A DNA stretch of 64,000 bases from a bacterium (lineage in GTDB: Bacteria > Patescibacteria > Paceibacteria > Moranbacterales > UBA1568). The stretch's first letter is position 1. Each line of letters starts with the position of its first letter. The stretch is taken from contig JAKACP010000001.1 of the NCBI GenBank assembly GCA_021821305.1, positions 310,001-374,000 of the forward strand, read 5' to 3'. The notes under the pieces were generated by a model. That model made no database searches and was not told the origin of the DNA. It saw nothing but the letters and a program-made list of their open reading frames with translations. Shown here piece after piece: positions 1 to 8,261 of this stretch. A program made the position numbers and the translations under genes.

Positions 1-1
1 C

Positions 2-841
2 GTCGGCAGGCAGAATTGGCATCTTTTCGAGGAGGCGCTGTCCGCCATCAAGACGGCGAGCCTCAACGGGCTCGACATCAGTTTCGACGTCTATCCGTAT
101 ACCTCGAGCGGCTCCGTGCTCTATACCTTCCTCCCGGAGTGGGTGACGGAGAGCGGTCGCCAGGCCATGCTCCACCGTCTCCGGGATTTCAAGACGAGAC
201 AGTCCGTGATCCGGGATATGAGGGCAAGCGGACACGACTATTCGCAGATGACGCTCTCCATGTCCGCTCTCAACAAGGTCATGACGCGCACGACCATCGC
301 CGATATCGCCCGGGCGCAGGGGCAGTCACCCGAAGACGCGGTGCTCGACGTCCTGCTCGCGAGCGCGGGGCGGGCGATCGTCTCGCTCGAGGTGTCGAGC
401 CAGGAGAACGTCGTCAAGGCGGTGCAGCACCCCTTCTCCATCATCAGCTCCAACGGCGTCGGGTATGCCAAGGAGCACGCGGCGACCGGCGATCTCGTCC
501 ATCCCCGAAATTTCGGGACGTTTCCCAAGGTGTTCGCCGAATATGTCCGGGAACGCAAGACGATCTCCTGGGAAGAGGCGGTGCACAAGATGACCGGCAA
601 GCCGGCGGCCAAGTTCCTGATACGGGATCGCGGACTCTTGCGCGAACGGCACAAGGCTGATATCGTGGTCTTCGATCCGGAGACGATCGCCCCGCGATCG
701 ACCATGGATGACCCGTATGAATATCCCGAAGGCATCCATTTCGTCATCGTGAACGGCGTGGTCGCCGTCGAGGGCGGGGGATGGAACGGCTCCCGATCGG
801 GGGAAGTCATACGGAAGAAATCCGGATTCCGATTTTGGTAA
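2..841 (+). CDS. N-acyl-D-amino-acid deacylase (D-aminoacylase), C-terminal part
   Basis: The 5' end lies outside the window; about 279 C-terminal residues are visible and the reading frame is open from base 2. They match the amidohydrolase superfamily, D-aminoacylase branch: a DVYPYTSSG strand, a SNGVGYAKEHAATGDLVHPR segment near the active site, and the closing ADIVVFDPETI beta-sandwich strand followed by VNGVVAVEGG. The family removes the acyl group from N-acyl-D-amino acids, which would suit recycling of D-amino acids from cell-wall debris; murD follows directly. The last residues (RKKSGFRFW) and the stop appear to lie in the remains of a dispersed repeat right arm. The catalytic His/Asp residues of the N-terminal half cannot be checked. 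Confidence 0.85.
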   Translation, partial: VGRQNWHLFEEALSAIKTASLNGLDISFDVYPYTSSGSVLYTFLPEWVTESGRQAMLHRLRDFKTRQSVIRDMRASGHDYSQMTLSMSALNKVMTRTTIADIARAQGQSPEDAVLDVLLASAGRAIVSLEVSSQENVVKAVQHPFSIISSNGVGYAKEHAATGDLVHPRNFGTFPKVFAEYVRERKTISWEEAVHKMTGKPAAKFLIRDRGLLRERHKADIVVFDPETIAPRSTMDDPYEYPEGIHFVIVNGVVAVEGGGWNGSRSGEVIRKKSGFRFW

Positions 842-844
842 GTA

Positions 845-904
845 ACCGTCGGACAAGCATGGTTTTTTCTTTTATTCCGGGCGGTGAGATTTTAGACAGG
901 ATCT
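845..904 (+). repeat. Right-end fragment of the dispersed palindromic element
   Basis: About 60 bp align with the right arm of the element at 38704-38889: a GACAAGC word, a T-rich run, then GGCGGTGAGATTTTAGACAGG and the end ATCT. The left arm is missing. Similarity may reach back to about 818, inside the last codons of the upstream gene (GAAATCCGGAT against GAAATCTGGAT in the full copy). It ends 5 bp before the murD start. Confidence 0.6.
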
Positions 905-909
905 GTATT

Positions 910-2313
910 ATGAAACAAGCGGACCTCAAGGGGAAGCGGGTGACCGTCTTCGGTTTGGGATTGAACGAAGGCGGGGTCGGAACGGTGGAATTCCTCGAAC
1001 GCGCGGGCGTACGCGAGATCATCGTGACCGACGTGAAGAAGCGCGACGATCTCCTGCCGTCGCTGAAAAAACTCGAACGATACAAGAATATCACCTATAT
1101 CCTCGGCCAGCATCGGCCCGAGGATTTCACGCATACCGATCTCGTCGTGAAGAACCCGGCCATTCCGTGGACGAACGAGTACGTGCGGCTCGCCGAATCC
1201 AAGGGCATTCCCGTGGAGATGGATTCGAGTCTCTTTTTCGCGTCCTGCAGGAATAAGATCTACGGGGTGACGGGAACGAAGGGGAAGACGACGGTCGCGA
1301 GCATGCTCGCTCATATCCTCGAGTCCGCCGGCCGCCCGGTGGCCCGGGTCGGTATCAGCCAGACACCGGTACTCGGGATGTTGGAAAAGGTGAAGCCCGG
1401 CGACACGGTCGTATTCGAACTTTCGAGCTGGCGCCTTTCGGCGCTCGGCCGGGCCAAACGCAGTCCCGAGCTCGCCGTGTTCACGAACCTCTATCCGGAC
1501 CACCTCAACTACTATCGGACCATGGCCGGATATCGGAAGGACAAGAAATATATCTATCAGTTCCAGAAGAAGACCGGAATTCTCGTGGCCAACGATTCGC
1601 TCGACTTCATCAGGGAAGAGCCGCCCGCGGGGACGACGCTCTATTTCTCGGAGTCGGGTACGGTTTCGGGAAACGGCGGATTCTTCCGCGACGACGAGGC
1701 GATCGTGGTCCGAGATGGCGTCGAATCGGTCCTGTTCCGGAAATCCGAGCTCCTCATTCCCGGAGTGCACAATCAGGGAAACATGCTCGCCGCGGCGCTC
1801 GCGGCCTTCGCGGCCGGTGTCGAACCCGCGAAGATCGCCGCCTCGGCCCGGACATTCAAAGGGGTTCCGCATCGGCTCGAATTCGTGCTCGAAAAGAAAG
1901 GAGTCTCCTTCTACAACGACACGGCGGCGACGATTCCCGAGGCCGTGATATCGGCACTCCGGTCGTTCGATCGATCCGTCATCCTCATCGCGGGCGGTGC
2001 GGACAAGAATCTCTCGTTCGGGGATTTCGCGGAGGAGATCCTTGCCCGAACCAAAGGCGCGGTCTTTTTCAGCGGAAACGCGACGGAAGGGCTGCTGCGG
2101 GAAATCCGGAACCGTCTGCCCGCGGATGATGCGCGTCGACAGTTCGAGGTGGCGCCGAGCATGGAAAAAGCGGTGGAGCTGGCATATCGTGCCGCGGAAC
2201 CCGGCGATATCGTCCTCCTTTCGCCCGGCGCGGCGAGTTTCGGCATGTTCACGAACGAGTTCGACCGCGGTGAGCGGTTCCGTACGGCGGTCGCCGCATT
2301 GCCCGGAGCGTGA
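910..2313 (+). CDS. murD: UDP-N-acetylmuramoylalanine-D-glutamate ligase MurD
   Basis: Cytoplasmic Mur ligase that adds D-glutamate to UDP-MurNAc-L-Ala in peptidoglycan synthesis. The 467-residue protein shows the N-terminal Rossmann-like domain (VTVFGLGLNEGG), the ATP loop GVTGTKGKTT, the central motif NLYPDHLNYY, HRLEF, and the C-terminal NDTAATIPEAV and AGGADKN motifs, in family order and at normal length. The ATG at 910 is preferred over in-frame codons from 781 because homologues begin with a short lead into KGKRVTVFG, and the upstream bases overlap another gene and a repeat end. No clear Shine-Dalgarno is seen: the start sits 5 bp after the repeat fragment. Confidence 0.93.
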   Translation: MKQADLKGKRVTVFGLGLNEGGVGTVEFLERAGVREIIVTDVKKRDDLLPSLKKLERYKNITYILGQHRPEDFTHTDLVVKNPAIPWTNEYVRLAESKGIPVEMDSSLFFASCRNKIYGVTGTKGKTTVASMLAHILESAGRPVARVGISQTPVLGMLEKVKPGDTVVFELSSWRLSALGRAKRSPELAVFTNLYPDHLNYYRTMAGYRKDKKYIYQFQKKTGILVANDSLDFIREEPPAGTTLYFSESGTVSGNGGFFRDDEAIVVRDGVESVLFRKSELLIPGVHNQGNMLAAALAAFAAGVEPAKIAASARTFKGVPHRLEFVLEKKGVSFYNDTAATIPEAVISALRSFDRSVILIAGGADKNLSFGDFAEEILARTKGAVFFSGNATEGLLREIRNRLPADDARRQFEVAPSMEKAVELAYRAAEPGDIVLLSPGAASFGMFTNEFDRGERFRTAVAALPGA

Positions 2314-2358
2314 TTTCGGGGTATACTGTCCCGACGTAAATATTTGTCCAAAAAACAT

Positions 2359-3276
2359 ATGCAGTATGACGTGATAGTCGTCGGTGGGGGACCGGCGGGA
2401 GTGTCGGCGGGAATCTACTCGTCGCGGAAACAGCTCAAGACACTCGTCATTTCCGAGAGCTTCGGCGGGCAATCGGCCGTTTCGGCCGGAGTGGAGAACT
2501 GGATCGGCGAGGTCAGCATTCCTGGCTGGGAACTCGGACAGAAATTCGAGAAGCATCTGCGGGCGCAGGATGGGATAGAGATACGGACCGAACGCATGAC
2601 CGGCATGACGGAGATATCGGGCGGATACGAAGTCGCCACCGAAACCGGGAAGTATGAGACGAAGGCGGTGATCATCGCGCTCGGCGGTCGGCATCGCCAT
2701 CTCGACGTCCCCGGCGAGGAGAAATTCAAGGGTAAGGGCGTGGTATACTGCTCGACCTGCGACGCGCCGTTCTTCCGCGGGAAGACGGTGGCGGTGGTCG
2801 GCGGAGGCAATTCCGGTCTCGAGGCCGTGGAAGACCTGCTTCCGTACGCGGACAAGATTTTCCTGCTCACGCATTCCGACGCGCTCAAGGGCGACGAGGT
2901 CACCAAGGACAAGATACTTCAGTCGGACAAGGTCGACGTCATCTACTTCGCCAAGACGATGGAGATTCTCGGTGAGGAGAAGGTCACCGGCATCCGCTAC
3001 GAGGATACGGAGGCCAAGGCGACCAAGGAGCTCGCCGTCGACGGTGTCTTCGTCGAGATCGGCATGGTGCCGAATTCCGACCCGGTGAAGGACATCCTCG
3101 AGATCACGCCGTACGGGGAGGTGAAAGTCGATCCGCGCACCTTCGCGACAAGCCTGCCGGGAGTGTTCGCCGCGGGCGACATCACCGACATGCCATATCG
3201 GCAGAACAACATCTCCTCCGGCCAGGGCGTGGTCGCCGCGCTTTCGGCGTACGACTATATCCGCAAGGGCGCGTAG
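2359..3276 (+). CDS. trxB: Thioredoxin reductase-like flavoprotein (AhpF-like NADH type)
   Basis: FAD-dependent disulfide reductase of 305 residues. FAD motif VVGGGPAG is near residue 8, the redox-active CSTCD pair near 133, and a second dinucleotide fold GGGNSG near 153. The HRRxxxR motif that holds the NADPH phosphate in classic TrxB is absent: the segment reads LLTHSDALKGDEVTKDK, closer to AhpF and related NADH-using enzymes. I infer NADH or another donor rather than NADPH. Start: an ATG at 2359 leads straight into QYDVIVVGGG; the in-frame TTG at 2344 adds only MSKKH. A TATACT -10 box near 2320 could serve it. It is followed by the promoter/terminator pair at 3341-3427. Confidence 0.88.
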   Translation: MQYDVIVVGGGPAGVSAGIYSSRKQLKTLVISESFGGQSAVSAGVENWIGEVSIPGWELGQKFEKHLRAQDGIEIRTERMTGMTEISGGYEVATETGKYETKAVIIALGGRHRHLDVPGEEKFKGKGVVYCSTCDAPFFRGKTVAVVGGGNSGLEAVEDLLPYADKIFLLTHSDALKGDEVTKDKILQSDKVDVIYFAKTMEILGEEKVTGIRYEDTEAKATKELAVDGVFVEIGMVPNSDPVKDILEITPYGEVKVDPRTFATSLPGVFAAGDITDMPYRQNNISSGQGVVAALSAYDYIRKGA

Positions 3277-3340
3277 CGCATCAGCACTTTTCGGATCCGT
3301 ACCGGAATGGGGTGGCAGAACAACATCTCGGAGCATCGTC

Positions 3341-3369
3341 TTTACAGAGGGGGAAAAACGTGCTATAAT
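3341..3369 (+). promoter_or_regulatory. Sigma-70-type promoter with extended -10
   Basis: TTTACA at 3341-3346, a 17-bp spacer, then TGC-TATAAT ending at 3369. Predicted start is near 3376, only about 8 bases before the strong hairpin at 3384. Confidence 0.75.
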
Positions 3370-3383
3370 GGCTTTGTAAGGAT

Positions 3384-3427
3384 AAGAAAACGGGTGATTC
3401 CAGCGATGGAACCCCGTTTTCTTTTTT
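3384..3427 (+). terminator. Two-tier hairpin with U-run directly after a promoter (attenuator or small RNA)
   Basis: Outer stem AAGAAAACGGG (3384-3394) pairs with CCCGTTTTCTT (3413-3423); an inner stem TTCCA/TGGAA closes a GCGA loop; six T follow. Because the promoter lies just upstream and a secreted-protein gene starts at 3455, most transcripts should end as a roughly 50-nt RNA unless read-through is regulated. Confidence 0.75.
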
Positions 3428-3454
3428 AGGTGGCGAAACAAAAAAAACGACAAT

Positions 3455-4237
3455 ATGAAGCGTATCCTGAGTACCATCTTCCTCGTTCCGATATTCTTCC
3501 TGGCTTCGGCCGGTGTCGTTTCCGCGTCCGGATCGATGTCCCCGTGGGCGGAGGACGCGGTCAAGCTCATGAACCGCGAGCGCGATGAACGCGGACTTCC
3601 GCCGTTCGTCGTGGACGAGACGCTCGCCGAGGCCGCTCAGGCGAAGCTCGCCGACATGGAGAAAAAGCGATACTTCGCGCACACGTCGCCCGAGAAACGG
3701 ACGCCGTGGTCCTTCATCGAAGTCGCGGGATATGAGTATCGGTTCGCCGGGGAGAATCTCGCGATCCATTTCAAGAATCCGGAAAGCGAACATGTCGCCT
3801 GGATGAAGAGCGAGAAACATTGTCAGAACATCCTCGACCCGCGGTTCCGCGAGGTCGGTATGGCGGTCGGCAAGGTCTTCTTCGAGGGGCGCGAGACGAT
3901 GCTCGTCGTGTCCATGTTCGGTACGAAGGCCGGGGAGGCGATCGACGCTTCCGCGACCAAAGAAGCCGCGCTTGCCATGTGCCGCGGCGAGGAACCTGTC
4001 GTCTCGGGCGCCGTGTCGGACGAACCGTCGGACAGCCCCGAAGGGCGCGTCGCTCTCTTCGTGAAGGATATTTCCCTGAAATCCGCCTCGCTGTGGAAAC
4101 TCATCGTCGAAAGCCCGCACGATGTCGCACAGCTCCTGGCGACCGCGATGTTCGCCGGATCGCAGGTGTCGGCGCTCGTGCTCGTTTCCGGCGGGGTGCT
4201 TGCGCGCGAGCGGCGTGACGGCATCTTCCCGTCGTAG
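3455..4237 (+). CDS. Secreted CAP/SCP-domain protein with C-terminal membrane anchor
   Basis: A 260-residue exported protein. Residues 1-26 form a signal peptide ending SAVVSASG-like (hydrophobic core IFLVPIFFLASAGVV, then SAS). The CAP (cysteine-rich secretory/PR-1-like) domain spans about 35-165, with MNRERDERGLPPF, a YFAHTSPE His motif, GENLAIHF, and W..S..H..NILDPRFREVGM, the usual bacterial YkwD-type order. A hydrophobic stretch near 228-250 (MFAGSQVSALVLVSGGVL) precedes a basic end, so the domain is likely displayed outside and anchored at the C-terminus. Exact biochemical role is unknown for bacterial CAP proteins. It is probably controlled by the upstream hairpin. Confidence 0.85.
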   Translation: MKRILSTIFLVPIFFLASAGVVSASGSMSPWAEDAVKLMNRERDERGLPPFVVDETLAEAAQAKLADMEKKRYFAHTSPEKRTPWSFIEVAGYEYRFAGENLAIHFKNPESEHVAWMKSEKHCQNILDPRFREVGMAVGKVFFEGRETMLVVSMFGTKAGEAIDASATKEAALAMCRGEEPVVSGAVSDEPSDSPEGRVALFVKDISLKSASLWKLIVESPHDVAQLLATAMFAGSQVSALVLVSGGVLARERRDGIFPS

Positions 4238-4402
4238 CCAACGTATTTTTTTTGGCAGGGGAGAGCGCCCGTATCCCGGGTATTCTCCTCCGCCTGAAAT
4301 AATGAGGCGGTATCGTACTTTTAAAATCAAAACAGAAACACAAACAATATAAGGAATGAATTCTCTTTCCTCCTGTCTGGAGTTTCATCCGACAGAAAAC
4401 AT

Positions 4403-4429
4403 AAAAACCCTCCAATAAGAGGGTTTTTA
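4403..4429 (+). terminator. Intrinsic terminator
   Basis: ACCCTC (4407-4412) pairs with GAGGGT (4419-4424), flanked by A- and T-runs. It probably ends transcripts from the CAP gene. Confidence 0.7.
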
Positions 4430-4475
4430 ATTTCCCACGACGCGATCACCTCCCCGAACGGTCGTCTTCTATTAG

Positions 4476-4607
4476 GGTGAGACGACGGTCTTCACGGACT
4501 GTACAGCCACGAACTGGCGAGATCGCGTGGTCAAGATCAAATCCGAGGGTATCGCCGGATCCACTGCGCGGGCGGTGGAGGTGGCGATAAATCCCGTGGA
4601 AGAATGA
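4476..4607 (+). pseudogene. Remnant of a prepilin-like gene C-terminus
   Basis: A 43-codon open stretch ends in TGA at 4607 and begins just after an in-frame TAG. The text GETTVFTDCTATNW, DRVVKIKSEG and TARAVEVAINPVEE resembles the C-terminal beta strands of small type IV pilin-like proteins, whose ends often read RVVKIxSEG followed by TRxVEVxV. There is no start codon, no ribosome site and no membrane helix upstream; a terminator lies at 4403-4429. I read it as the decayed tail of a lost gene. The 4238-4706 interval otherwise holds only this, the terminator, a small hairpin near 4611-4632 and the murA promoter. Confidence 0.4.
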
Positions 4608-4668
4608 AGCACATCCGAAAGGATGCTTTGTCGATCATGCCGTTATTCGGCGCAGGACGGATATTTGC

Positions 4669-4697
4669 TTGCCTATCAGGCCGATTTCGGCTAGAAT
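4669..4697 (+). promoter_or_regulatory. Promoter of murA, nearly leaderless
   Basis: TTGCCT at 4669-4674, 17-bp spacer, TAGAAT at 4692-4697. The ATG at 4707 is only 10 bases after the -10 box, so the transcript would carry almost no leader. Confidence 0.6.
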
Positions 4698-4706
4698 AGG
4701 TCCATT

Positions 4707-5969
4707 ATGGACGTATTCGAGATCGAAGGGGGAAAGCGGCTCAAAGGCACGATAGAGGTGCGCGGGTCCAAGAACGCGACGACGCCGATCCTTGCTGCGG
4801 CCCTCCTTTCCGAGACAACCAGTGTCATTTCCGGCATCCCGCTCATCGAGGACGTGTTCCGTATGCTCGAGATTCTCGAAAGCCTCGGAGCGACGGTGGA
4901 GTGGAGAGGGAAGCGGACGGTGGCGATCACGCCCGGGAAGATCGACCCTCGCCGGGTGGACGTGGAGCTGGTGAAAAAGATCCGTTCGTCGATACTTCTC
5001 CTCGGTCCGCTATCCGCGCGCTTCGATCGGTTCACGCTCCATCAGCCGGGCGGATGCGTCATCGGTAAGCGGCCGACGGACACGCATATCGATATCCTTT
5101 CGAAACTCGGCGTCGCGATACGACGCGAAGAGAAGGGCTACCGTGTCGACGCGTCGACACGGAGGCCGGGCAGAGCCGTCTTGCGCGAGCTTTCGGTGAC
5201 GGCGACGGAGAACGCGATGATGCTTGCGGCCGGCATGCCGGGTAAGACCGTCATCAAGATCGCGGCCGCCGAACCGCATGTCGAGAACCTCGGACGGTTC
5301 CTCGTAAAAATGGGAGCGAAAATCAAGGGGCTGGGGACGCACACGCTCGAGATCGAGGGGTCGAAACGGCTCCGTGGCGCCTCGCATACGGTCATCCCCG
5401 ATGCCAACGAGGCGGCGACCTTCCTCATCCTCGGCGTCGCGACGGGAAGCCCGATCACGGTCAAGAACGCCCGCGAGGAGCATCTCGATCTCGTGCTCGA
5501 GAAACTGCGCGAGTTCGGTGCGGATTTCACGGTGACCAAGAATGCCATCACGGTCGTGCCGGCGAAGAAGCTCGTCGCTATCCGGGAAGTCGAGACGAGG
5601 ACCTATCCCGGTATCCCGACGGATATCCAGGCGCCGCTCACGGTACTCGCGACCCAGGCGGACGGCGAGACACTCGTGTTCGATACGCTCTTCGAGGGAC
5701 GGTTCAATCACGCGTACGAGCTCGAGAAGATGGGCGCCAAGGTGATCATCCTCAATCCGCACCAGGTGATGGTGCTCGGGAAGACCCCGCTTCGCGGCAC
5801 GGACATCCGTAGCTATGATCTCCGCGGGGGAGCGGCGCTCATCATAGCCGCCCTCTGTGCGCGCGGGACGACGATCATCGAGGAGGCATATCAGGTGGAC
5901 CGTGGGTACGAGCGGATCGAGGAGCGTCTGCAGAAACTGGGTGCGGAGATACGGAGAACGGAGAAATAA
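4707..5969 (+). CDS. murA: UDP-N-acetylglucosamine 1-carboxyvinyltransferase MurA
   Basis: First committed enzyme of peptidoglycan synthesis; moves enolpyruvate from PEP to UDP-GlcNAc. The 420-residue protein has the EPSP-synthase-like double fold: N-terminal RGSKNATTPILAAALLSE with the conserved Lys-Asn, the catalytic-loop PGGCVIGKRPTDTHI with the Cys that fosfomycin alkylates in other species, and C-terminal DLRGGAALIIAALCARG and DRGYERIEERL. Length and order are normal. mreB follows 10 bp later, forming a cell-wall/shape pair. The start is fixed by the family N-terminus (MDVFEIEGGKRLKG) and the promoter. Confidence 0.95.
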   Translation: MDVFEIEGGKRLKGTIEVRGSKNATTPILAAALLSETTSVISGIPLIEDVFRMLEILESLGATVEWRGKRTVAITPGKIDPRRVDVELVKKIRSSILLLGPLSARFDRFTLHQPGGCVIGKRPTDTHIDILSKLGVAIRREEKGYRVDASTRRPGRAVLRELSVTATENAMMLAAGMPGKTVIKIAAAEPHVENLGRFLVKMGAKIKGLGTHTLEIEGSKRLRGASHTVIPDANEAATFLILGVATGSPITVKNAREEHLDLVLEKLREFGADFTVTKNAITVVPAKKLVAIREVETRTYPGIPTDIQAPLTVLATQADGETLVFDTLFEGRFNHAYELEKMGAKVIILNPHQVMVLGKTPLRGTDIRSYDLRGGAALIIAALCARGTTIIEEAYQVDRGYERIEERLQKLGAEIRRTEK

Positions 5970-5979
5970 TATTCCTATC

Positions 5980-6993
5980 ATGAGTTTTTTCGTCAAAAAA
6001 ATCGGCATCGATCTCGGGACCGCGAATACCCTCGTGTTCGTGCCGGGCAAGGGCGTCGTCGTCAACGAACCGTCGGTCGTCGCCGTCTCGGTGGCCGAAA
6101 ACAAGGTGCTCGCCGTGGGCAACGAGGCCAAGGAGATGATCGGGCGGACACCGGATACGATCATCGCCTCGCAGCCGCTGCGCGACGGCGCTATCGCGGA
6201 CTATCGGGTGACCGAGGCGATGCTCCGGTATTTCATACAGAAGGTGAGCGGAAAATTCCGTTTTTTCCGGCCGGAAATCGTGCTGTCCATACCGGCCGGC
6301 GTGACGTCGACCGAGCGGCGCGCCGTGATCGACGCGGCGCTCAAGGCCGGCGCCCGGGCGGCCTATGTCGTCAAGGAGCCGATTCTCGCGGCGATCGGCG
6401 CCGGCATCCCGATCCATACCGCACAGGGGAACATGATCATCAATATCGGTGGCGGCACCTCGGAAATCGCGGTGATCTCGCTCGGCGGCGTCGTCGCATC
6501 GGCCTCGGCACGGGTCGGCGGGAACAAGATCGACCTCGCCATCTCCGATTACATCAAGCGGAAATACAGCCTCGCGATCGGGGAGCGGACCGCGGAAGAC
6601 GTGAAGATCGGTATCGGCGCGGCGATCGCGCAGGTGAAGGAGGATCACATGGAGATACGCGGCCGGGACCTCATGGGAGGCCTGCCCAAGACGATACTCG
6701 TCTCGTCGAACGAGGTGACGGAAGCGATACAAGACGAGCTCCGGGAAATCATCAACGTCGTGAAACAGGTGCTCCAGGAGACGCCGCCAGAACTCGCGGC
6801 GGACATCATGGACAAGGGCATGGTGCTCTCCGGTGGGACGGCACAGCTCCGTTTCCTCGACCAACTCGTCGGGAAGACGATCGGCGTGCCCTGCTACGTG
6901 GCGGATGACCCGGCTTTCTGCGTGGTGAAAGGCGCCGGCATCGTGCTCGAGAACCTCGATGCCTACAAGCGGAGCCTCATGATGGGAAAGTAG
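5980..6993 (+). CDS. mreB: Rod-shape actin homologue MreB
   Basis: Actin-like ATPase that forms membrane-bound filaments and guides lateral wall synthesis. The 337 residues show phosphate-1 IGIDLGTANTLVF, phosphate-2 NIGGGTSEIAVISLGG, the adenosine motif VLSGGTAQLRFLD, and the usual N-terminal short hydrophobic start (MSFFVKK) that helps membrane binding. The ATG at 5980 fits the family; longer in-frame codons run back into murA. It is likely co-transcribed with murA. mreC/mreD are not adjacent here. Confidence 0.94.
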   Translation: MSFFVKKIGIDLGTANTLVFVPGKGVVVNEPSVVAVSVAENKVLAVGNEAKEMIGRTPDTIIASQPLRDGAIADYRVTEAMLRYFIQKVSGKFRFFRPEIVLSIPAGVTSTERRAVIDAALKAGARAAYVVKEPILAAIGAGIPIHTAQGNMIINIGGGTSEIAVISLGGVVASASARVGGNKIDLAISDYIKRKYSLAIGERTAEDVKIGIGAAIAQVKEDHMEIRGRDLMGGLPKTILVSSNEVTEAIQDELREIINVVKQVLQETPPELAADIMDKGMVLSGGTAQLRFLDQLVGKTIGVPCYVADDPAFCVVKGAGIVLENLDAYKRSLMMGK

Positions 6994-6996
6994 TCT

Positions 6997-7136
6997 TTAA
7001 AACACAAAACACAGTTCACAAAATGCCAAACAAAACACAAGACACCGTTTTCAAAGGACAAACGGAAGATGGGGAGTTTGTGATTTGTGTTCTGGGCTTT
7101 GTTTGGTATTTTGTGTTTTGATCTTTTGTGCTTTGC
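6997..7136 (+). repeat. Long imperfect inverted repeat, A/C-rich then T/G-rich
   Basis: The left arm (about 6999-7046; words such as ACAAAACACAG and CCAAACAAAACACAAG) is the approximate reverse complement of the right arm (about 7078-7136; CTTTGTTTGGTATTTTGTG). The loop holds a second hairpin, CCGTTT...AAACGG, near 7046-7067. The composition differs sharply from the genes on both sides. It could end the murA-mreB transcript or fold at the 5' end of the next gene. Confidence 0.6.
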
Positions 7137-7137
7137 T

Positions 7138-8229
7138 ATGGTAATTGGTATCGACGCTTCGCGCGCCTTTCTGAAACGTCGGACGGGAATCGAGGAATAT
7201 TCGTATCAGGTCATCTCCGCGCTCCGGGGCCCGCTCGGCGATACGGACGTCGTCTTGTATATCCGTTCCGACCAGTCGGTGTCGTTCGATCTTCCGAAGC
7301 GCTGGCGCGTGAGGAAGCTCCGCGCTCCGCGGTTCTGGACGCAGATACGGCTCTCTTTCGAGATGCTCTTCCATCCGCCGGACGTGCTGTTCGTTCCGGC
7401 CCATACGGTGCCGCTCATCCATCCCGCCCGGACGATCGTGACGGTGCACGGACTGGAATACGAGGTGTTTCCGAACGGCTACTCGTTGTGGGAGCGGCTT
7501 TACATGCGCTTCTCGATACGTTTTTCGACGCGTGTCGCGAAGCGGGTGATCGCGGTTTCGGAGAACACGCGGCGCGACCTCGTACATCTGTATGGTATTC
7601 CGACGGAGAAGATATCGGTGGTGTATGAGGGGATATCGGAAAACGTCAAAAGAAACGCTCCGGATGCCGGATCGCGACCGGACGAGACGGGAGCGGGATC
7701 CAGACATCCGTACCTCCTGTTCATAGGGCGTCTGGAAGAGCGCAAGAACATCGCCCGGATCATCGAGGCGTTCGGGATGCTCAAGGAGAAATACGGTATC
7801 CCGCACGAACTGATGCTTGTCGGGAAGCCGGGATACGGATATGAAAAAATAAGCGGCAAGATACGGGAGACAAGATACGGGATACGGGAAATGGGGTACG
7901 TAAGCGAGGAGGAGAAATTCGCGCTCCTGAAAAACGCCGACGTCTTCCTCTTTCCGACGCTCTACGAGGGCTTCGGCCTGCCGGTACTCGAAGCGCAGAC
8001 GGCCGGGGTGCCGGTCGTCACGTCGGATCGGAGCTCGCTTCCGGAAATCGGCGGGGAGGGAGCACTCTATGCGGACCCCTCGTCCACGGCGGACATCGCG
8101 GAAAAGACATGGAAACTTCTCTCGTCCAAGGATCTGCGGGATGATATAATGGAAAAAGGACGCGGGAACGTACGCCGATTCGGTTGGGATCGGTGTGCTG
8201 ATTCCATCGCCGCTCTGCTTCGAGGCTGA
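7138..8229 (+). CDS. GT4-family glycosyltransferase
   Basis: A 363-residue retaining glycosyltransferase with two Rossmann domains (GT-B). The N-terminus MVIGIDASRAFLKRRTGIEEY matches the GT4 type with a glycine loop near residue 17. The C-terminal sugar-nucleotide site is GFGLPVLEAQTAGVPVVTSDRSSLPEI, containing the EX7E-like pair, and FIGRLEERKNIARIIEAF starts that domain. It likely acts in the cytoplasm on a lipid-linked or cell-surface glycan with the next gene. Start is an ATG at 7138 directly after the inverted repeat. Near 7855-7890 the DNA carries repeated TACGGGA units in frame, lengthening a loop (residues about 240-250). Confidence 0.85.
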   Translation: MVIGIDASRAFLKRRTGIEEYSYQVISALRGPLGDTDVVLYIRSDQSVSFDLPKRWRVRKLRAPRFWTQIRLSFEMLFHPPDVLFVPAHTVPLIHPARTIVTVHGLEYEVFPNGYSLWERLYMRFSIRFSTRVAKRVIAVSENTRRDLVHLYGIPTEKISVVYEGISENVKRNAPDAGSRPDETGAGSRHPYLLFIGRLEERKNIARIIEAFGMLKEKYGIPHELMLVGKPGYGYEKISGKIRETRYGIREMGYVSEEEKFALLKNADVFLFPTLYEGFGLPVLEAQTAGVPVVTSDRSSLPEIGGEGALYADPSSTADIAEKTWKLLSSKDLRDDIMEKGRGNVRRFGWDRCADSIAALLRG

Positions 8230-8261
8230 CCGTGTCGGTGCGCGCTCATAAAGACTGAAAT

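Noticed and set aside
892..3570. 892-codon open frame on the minus strand
   Set aside because: It lies opposite murD and trxB, both with full family motifs. High GC leaves long antisense frames open.
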